Shown here piece by piece: positions 60,536 through 64,000 of a stretch of DNA of 64,000 bases. The translations under genes were made by a program, and so were the position numbers. Under the pieces are notes generated by a model. The model was given only the letters and a program-made list of their open reading frames with translations, searched no databases and was not told the origin of the DNA. The stretch is taken from positions 248,001-312,000 of the forward strand of contig NZ_WJXZ01000009.1 of NCBI RefSeq assembly GCF_009668025.1, in the 5' to 3' direction. Within the stretch, counting starts at the first letter, position 1. The number at the start of each line of letters is the position of its first letter. The stretch is from Larkinella terrae. Its GTDB lineage: Bacteria > Bacteroidota > Bacteroidia > Cytophagales > Spirosomataceae.

Positions 60536-60548
60536 TTCTACGGTATTC

Positions 60549-60640
60549 GGTATACGGTTTTCTGTCAACGGCACCTTTAACGGCATTGATCTTGCGCCAG
60601 CAAGTATGTGTTAACCACCGTAAACAGAAAACCCTATACC
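60549..60640. repeat. Dispersed inverted repeat, copy B
   Basis: GGTATACGGTTTTCTG (60549-60564) and CAGAAAACCCTATACC (60625-60640), 15 of 16 matching, between glnS and a small ORF. Related to copy A at 55899-56031. Confidence 0.6.
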
Positions 60641-60656
60641 GCTAAACCCCATACAT

Positions 60657-60860
60657 ATGACTCCCCAACAGGAAAAACTGCAGCAGGACGCAACCGAAGT
60701 CATCGCTAAACGGATGCCTTTTTTAAATAAAGACAAACAGCACGCGATTACCGTCGAACCGGATGCCTCCCGCCTGACCGTTGCCGGACTGGACGATGAA
60801 GAGGAAACGATTCTTAAAGAAATTCTACGCAAGGAATACGGTTATTCAAATCTGAAATAA
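60657..60860 (+). CDS. Small hypothetical protein (67 aa)
   Basis: A 67-residue acidic/basic soluble protein starting MTPQQEKLQQDATEVIAKRM and ending ILKEILRKEYGYSNLK. It is predicted as helix-strand-strand-helix, and the composition looks coding. No family is recognised. It is convergent with the YihY gene, with only four bases between their stop codons. Confidence 0.65.
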   Translation: MTPQQEKLQQDATEVIAKRMPFLNKDKQHAITVEPDASRLTVAGLDDEEETILKEILRKEYGYSNLK

Positions 60861-60864
60861 CTGC

Positions 60865-61830
60865 TTAATCCTTAACCGTTTCGGTATTTTTCTGTGGTGG
60901 CAGCGTTTTAACGTCCCGTTCTTTTTCCTGCTGTTCGACGTAAACCGCGTAATCGGCGGGCTCGATTTTAATACCGTAATGTTCGGCATACACCTGGGTA
61001 AATTCCGCGCCGAAATACAAAATAGCCGCTGTGTAATAAATCCAGACCAGGATCACGATCAGCGAACCGGCGGCTCCGTAAGTCGAACCGGTGCTGGTGG
61101 TTTCGATGTATAGCCCGATCAGGTACCGGCCCAGCATAAAGAGCAGCGCGGTGAAAAACGCCCCCCAGCGAATATCTTTCCAGGCAATTTTGGCATCGGG
61201 AAGAACTTTAAAAATGACTCCAAACAAAACCGTAATTACTGCCAGACTAATTAGGAAATTAAATATTTCGGCAAAAATGACGGCAATATCCGGGAAGTAC
61301 CGGGTCAGCGTATCACTTAATGCCAGAATTAACCCGTTAACAATCAGCGAAACGACCAGCAGGAAACCCAGGCTGACGATGAGCGACGACGATAATAAGC
61401 GGTCTTTCAGTAATTTAACCCATCCCCTTTTTGGTTTGGCTTTCACGCGCCAGATCAGGTTGATCGAGTCCTGGATTTCAACAAAAATACTGGTTGCCCC
61501 CAGAATCAGGGTAACAATTCCAGTGATCAGCGCTACACTGGTTTTACCCGAAAGCTCCACACTTTTGATCATCTCCTGAATCTGCGCGGCCGCCTGATTG
61601 CCAACCAGTCCGTTGATTTGCGAAAAAACCTGCCCCCGAATAGCCTCTTCACCGTAAAAAATACTCGTAATCGAGATTAGGAGAACGAGTAAAGGAGCCA
61701 GCGAAAAAACCGTATAATAAGCCAGTGCCGCACTGAGTTTTAGTCCCCGGTCGTTTGAAAAACCGTTGTACGTTCCCAACAACAAAGTCCAGGCATCTGA
61801 AAAAAACCGTTTCGTTTTCGACTGTTTCAT
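60865..61830 (-). CDS. YihY/virulence-factor-BrkB-family membrane protein
   Basis: A 321-residue inner-membrane protein with about six transmembrane helices. The family pattern AALAYYTVFSLAPLLVLLISI opens the membrane domain, followed by hydrophobic segments SLIVSLGFLLVVSLIVNGLI, FLISLAVITVLFGVIFKVLP and WIYYTAAILYFGAEFTQVYAEHYG, the signature of the BrkB/YihY family. The C-terminus is a charged tail (EQQEKERDVKTLP). Function is unknown; the old RNase BN label is not supported. The start MKQSKTKRFFSDAW (61830) is preferred over a longer one. Confidence 0.9.
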   Translation of the reverse strand: MKQSKTKRFFSDAWTLLLGTYNGFSNDRGLKLSAALAYYTVFSLAPLLVLLISITSIFYGEEAIRGQVFSQINGLVGNQAAAQIQEMIKSVELSGKTSVALITGIVTLILGATSIFVEIQDSINLIWRVKAKPKRGWVKLLKDRLLSSSLIVSLGFLLVVSLIVNGLILALSDTLTRYFPDIAVIFAEIFNFLISLAVITVLFGVIFKVLPDAKIAWKDIRWGAFFTALLFMLGRYLIGLYIETTSTGSTYGAAGSLIVILVWIYYTAAILYFGAEFTQVYAEHYGIKIEPADYAVYVEQQEKERDVKTLPPQKNTETVKD

Positions 61831-62073
61831 AACGTTGATGAGTTTTAATAGACAAGAGAGTATAGACGAGAGACAAAATATCATTTACCGAGTCGCTATT
61901 CTCACCTTTCTTATCCAACCTCTCACTTCTCTTGTCTTTCTTCTCTCTTGACTATTTCTAAACAAGAATGATCAAGTGTTGTTTGGGTTTTCCAGCAAAC
62001 AAAGCGGCTTTCCGATGGTTTTAGAATGGACGGGACCTGAAAAACCGTCCTCTCATTTTAAGACACAAACGAC

Positions 62074-62544
62074 ATGAAACTCAACATTGGTCTTGATCAA
62101 GACACCCTGAAACAAGTCAACGAGCTTTTGAACGCCCTTCTGGCCGACCAACACGTTTTATACATCAAAACTCGCAAATACCACTGGAACGTGGCCGGAC
62201 CGAGTTTTCTGGAATACCACGAGTTTTTTGAGAAACAATACAAGCAGCTCGAAGCGGCCATCGATGAAGTAGCCGAGCGCATCCGTACCCTGGGAGGTCG
62301 ACCGGTTTCGACAATGGAAGATTTCCTGAAGCTCACCAGCCTGAAAGAGGACAAAAGTGACGAGATTAAGACCCCGGATATGTTCAAACGGCTGCTGGAC
62401 GACCACGAACAATCGATTCGCGAGCTACGCGAAGACGTCAGCAAGTGTGAGGAACTCGACGACGCCGGAACTGCCGACTTCCTGACCAACCTGATGGAAG
62501 ACCACGAAAAAATGGCGTGGATGCTGCGGAAATATCTGTCGTAG
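62074..62544 (+). CDS. dps: Dps-family ferritin-like DNA-protection protein
   Basis: A 156-residue Dps protein forming dodecamers that oxidise and store iron and protect DNA from peroxide. The ferroxidase centre residues lie in KTRKYHWNVAGPSFLEYHEFFEKQYKQLEAAIDEVAERI (His, Asp and Glu of the inter-subunit site). The C-terminal helix LTNLMEDHEKMAWMLRKYLS is present. The N-terminus lacks the Lys-rich DNA-binding tail of E. coli Dps. A strong terminator follows the stop. Confidence 0.94.
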   Translation: MKLNIGLDQDTLKQVNELLNALLADQHVLYIKTRKYHWNVAGPSFLEYHEFFEKQYKQLEAAIDEVAERIRTLGGRPVSTMEDFLKLTSLKEDKSDEIKTPDMFKRLLDDHEQSIRELREDVSKCEELDDAGTADFLTNLMEDHEKMAWMLRKYLS

Positions 62545-62560
62545 GACTAATTTTTCGTTT

Positions 62561-62594
62561 AAAAAACCGGTATCCGATCAGATACCGGTTTTTT
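62561..62594 (+). terminator. Terminator of dps
   Basis: AAAAAACCGGTATC / GATACCGGTTTTTT, 14-bp perfect stem with a six-base loop, 17 bases after the stop. Confidence 0.88.
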
Positions 62595-62755
62595 GATTTT
62601 TATACAAAAGAGCCTATCATCCTTTTTCATAACTAACGCATTACCATTTAATTAAACGTTCTACCGTTGCCTAATAATTGAAGTTTCTCCGGTAAAAAAT
62701 AGGTTAGATTCGGATGATATTTTTTTGTTCGCATCATCCTATCCTCCTGAACGCC

Positions 62756-63826
62756 ATGTGGAAACAAATCGCCTTCGCTACGTTCGCCCTCCTGTTTCTG
62801 GCCGTTGTCAGTTGCCAGATTGATCCGCAAAAGGTTTCCAGTAATTCGCTTAAAGTCTCGTTGGTCGGCCTTGATGGAAAAACGCTTGTGCTCGATGAAC
62901 GAGCGGAAGCCGCCCCTCCGCTGAATCCGGTTCGTAAAGATGACAAAGGGGTCTATTACGGTTCGCGACTGACTCTGACGCAGGACCAGTTGGCCCAGAT
63001 GAAGAAAGTCAAAAATCCGGCTATTCTCCGGATGCTGTACGATGAAAAGAACCAATTCCTGTTGGGCGAAGCCTACCCGATTGCGCAGTACCTAAAAGAG
63101 AACGTGATCACATTGCCGGGGGAACAACTCATAACGTCGAAAGCGTTTCAATGGGATTACCAGCTGGTGGATGCGCCCAGCCCGATGACAATTCCGCTGC
63201 AACTCAAAAAAGAAGATCTGATCAATCGGTCCTGGACAGCCTACGCCCGACTCCTACTCCCGATCTCCAAATTTATCTATTGTTTTCTGACCAAAGAGAC
63301 GCCCTGCGAACTTGAACGGTGCCTGAAATATCCGCCCGAATTCAATTTTGAAAGCATTGAGGTTTTGCAGAATTCCGGCCCGGCACTCATCAAAGCGCTC
63401 ACGTCTGCCGATTGCGCCATTAACCTCACGACAGCCCAGGCGTTCTCCACTTCCGGACCATCAGCTACGTTCAAGGTTCGGGCGTACATCAAACGGTTAA
63501 AGACGGCTCCGGCGGGCCCGGCTCCAACGTATTCGTTTCGGTATTCCAACTCCTCGCTGCCCTCGCGCCTGGAAGCCTCCAACCTGGTGACCGTCGACCT
63601 GTCAAGTCTGGCAACACTGGCAGTTGGCTCCAACCAGATGGTTGAGTTTCAGCTTTCCTGGGTTCTTCCGATAGGCATCGGGCCAAAAGATTTTTTCGTT
63701 GTCAATAACGCTACCTTCGATGCCATTGTGGCCAAAGGCGGTTGCACGACCCCGAATACCATGCAGTATTACGCCGAAGACCGATTTCGATTTAACCTGA
63801 ACGGCGCATTTGGGGGTTGTCTGTAA
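62756..63826 (+). CDS. Lipoprotein of unknown function
   Basis: A 356-residue protein with lipoprotein signal MWKQIAFATFALLFLAVVSC; the lipobox VVSC puts the acylated cysteine at 20. The mature region (from QIDPQKVSSNSLKV) is a beta-rich domain with several Ser/Thr-rich strands and a Cys-containing middle (CFLTKETPCELERCLKYPPEF). No family is recognised. The ATG at 62756 is chosen because the lipobox signal begins there. It is convergent with the truncated hydrolase at the right edge. Confidence 0.8.
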   Translation: MWKQIAFATFALLFLAVVSCQIDPQKVSSNSLKVSLVGLDGKTLVLDERAEAAPPLNPVRKDDKGVYYGSRLTLTQDQLAQMKKVKNPAILRMLYDEKNQFLLGEAYPIAQYLKENVITLPGEQLITSKAFQWDYQLVDAPSPMTIPLQLKKEDLINRSWTAYARLLLPISKFIYCFLTKETPCELERCLKYPPEFNFESIEVLQNSGPALIKALTSADCAINLTTAQAFSTSGPSATFKVRAYIKRLKTAPAGPAPTYSFRYSNSSLPSRLEASNLVTVDLSSLATLAVGSNQMVEFQLSWVLPIGIGPKDFFVVNNATFDAIVAKGGCTTPNTMQYYAEDRFRFNLNGAFGGCL

Positions 63827-63833
63827 AAACCGC

Positions 63834-64000
63834 TCAGTCCACCACCCGAACTTTCAACAAGCTCCCACCGTGAACGCGGTGGGTTGCTTTTTGATAATCG
63901 GATTCATTGGCGTTGTGGATGTTTGGCACAAACTTCTGCGGATTCCGGTCATAGAGCGGAAACATCGTGCTCTGAACCTGCACCATGATCCGGTGGCCTT
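63834..64000 (-). CDS. C-terminus of a CocE/NonD-type hydrolase (cut by window edge)
   Basis: Only the last 54 codons are inside the window, on the minus strand: GHRIMVQVQSTMFPLYDRNP, followed by QKFVPNI and NESDYQKATHRVHGG, ending LKVRVVD. This is the C-terminal beta-sandwich strand pattern of X-Pro dipeptidyl-peptidase/CocE-type hydrolases (HRIxVQVxSxxFPxYDRNP, ATHRV). The rest of the enzyme, with its alpha/beta-hydrolase active site, lies beyond 64000. Stop at 63834-63836. Confidence 0.8.
   Translation of the reverse strand, partial: GHRIMVQVQSTMFPLYDRNPQKFVPNIHNANESDYQKATHRVHGGSLLKVRVVD

Overview
The window comes from a chromosome of a Bacteroidota bacterium, most likely a Cytophagales/Spirosomaceae member (Spirosoma or Larkinella type); the genus is an inference from gene content, not a database match. 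The supporting signs are a bacillithiol deacetylase (bshB1), a PorE-like TPR/beta-propeller/OmpA protein, a secreted glycosidase with a type IX secretion sorting tail, NIPSNAP, DUF349 and YihY proteins, glutaminyl-tRNA synthetase, and the Bacteroidota promoter -7 box TAnnTTTG in front of many genes. Gene density is high, and most genes are housekeeping or envelope and carbohydrate functions. No CRISPR array, intact prophage, integrase, transposase or rRNA operon was seen.

Layout. 1-6.1 kb: a truncated UPF1-like helicase, then a secreted von Willebrand A protein with an internal duplication and a papain-like peptidase fused to an alpha/beta hydrolase. 6.1-9.3 kb: an AT-rich, gene-poor stretch with an orphan YopX-family gene, a perfect inverted repeat, possible decayed coding fragments, a NIPSNAP gene, small ORFs and tRNA-Thr; this is the most accessory-looking part. 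9.4-18.2 kb: DUF349 protein, pdxH, bshB1, M23/LysM peptidase, trxB, the PorE-like protein and queE. 18.2-26.9 kb: two sulfatases, a GIN-domain protein, an orphan ABC ATPase, a YdjG/YdjI-like zinc-ribbon plus SPFH pair, GNAT and a JmjC-like cupin protein. 27-36 kb: gapN, a secreted glycosidase next to an AraC regulator, and an operon of an exported DegT-type aminotransferase with a neutral-ceramidase-like protein. 36-49.5 kb: alpha/beta hydrolase, DUF1624 membrane protein, tRNA-Leu, MacB-like permease, cupin, GT1-like glycosyltransferase, two unknown secreted proteins, a CE15-like esterase, AraC regulator, NUC1-type nuclease and an HI0933-type flavoprotein. 49.6-64 kb: Uma2, a metzincin-like protein, glucan phosphorylase, Crp, Old Yellow Enzyme, secreted sugar isomerase-like protein, etfB/etfA, bifunctional nuclease, glnS, YihY, Dps, a lipoprotein and the end of a CocE/NonD hydrolase.

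How the genes work together. Several genes are consistent with secreted or envelope-bound breakdown of complex glycans (sulfatases, CE15 esterase, glycosidase, glucan phosphorylase), with T9SS-type export. Others serve thiol and redox homeostasis (bacillithiol, TrxB, OYE, Etf) and membrane stress (SPFH and zinc ribbon).

Non-coding structure is rich. Two roughly 140-bp hairpin elements with perfect 38- and 29-bp arms and similar flanks look like a miniature mobile or REP family. Two further families of intergenic inverted repeats occur, as well as many terminator hairpins. Several genes have a TAnnTTTG-like box only 3-4 nt before the start codon, suggesting leaderless mRNAs.
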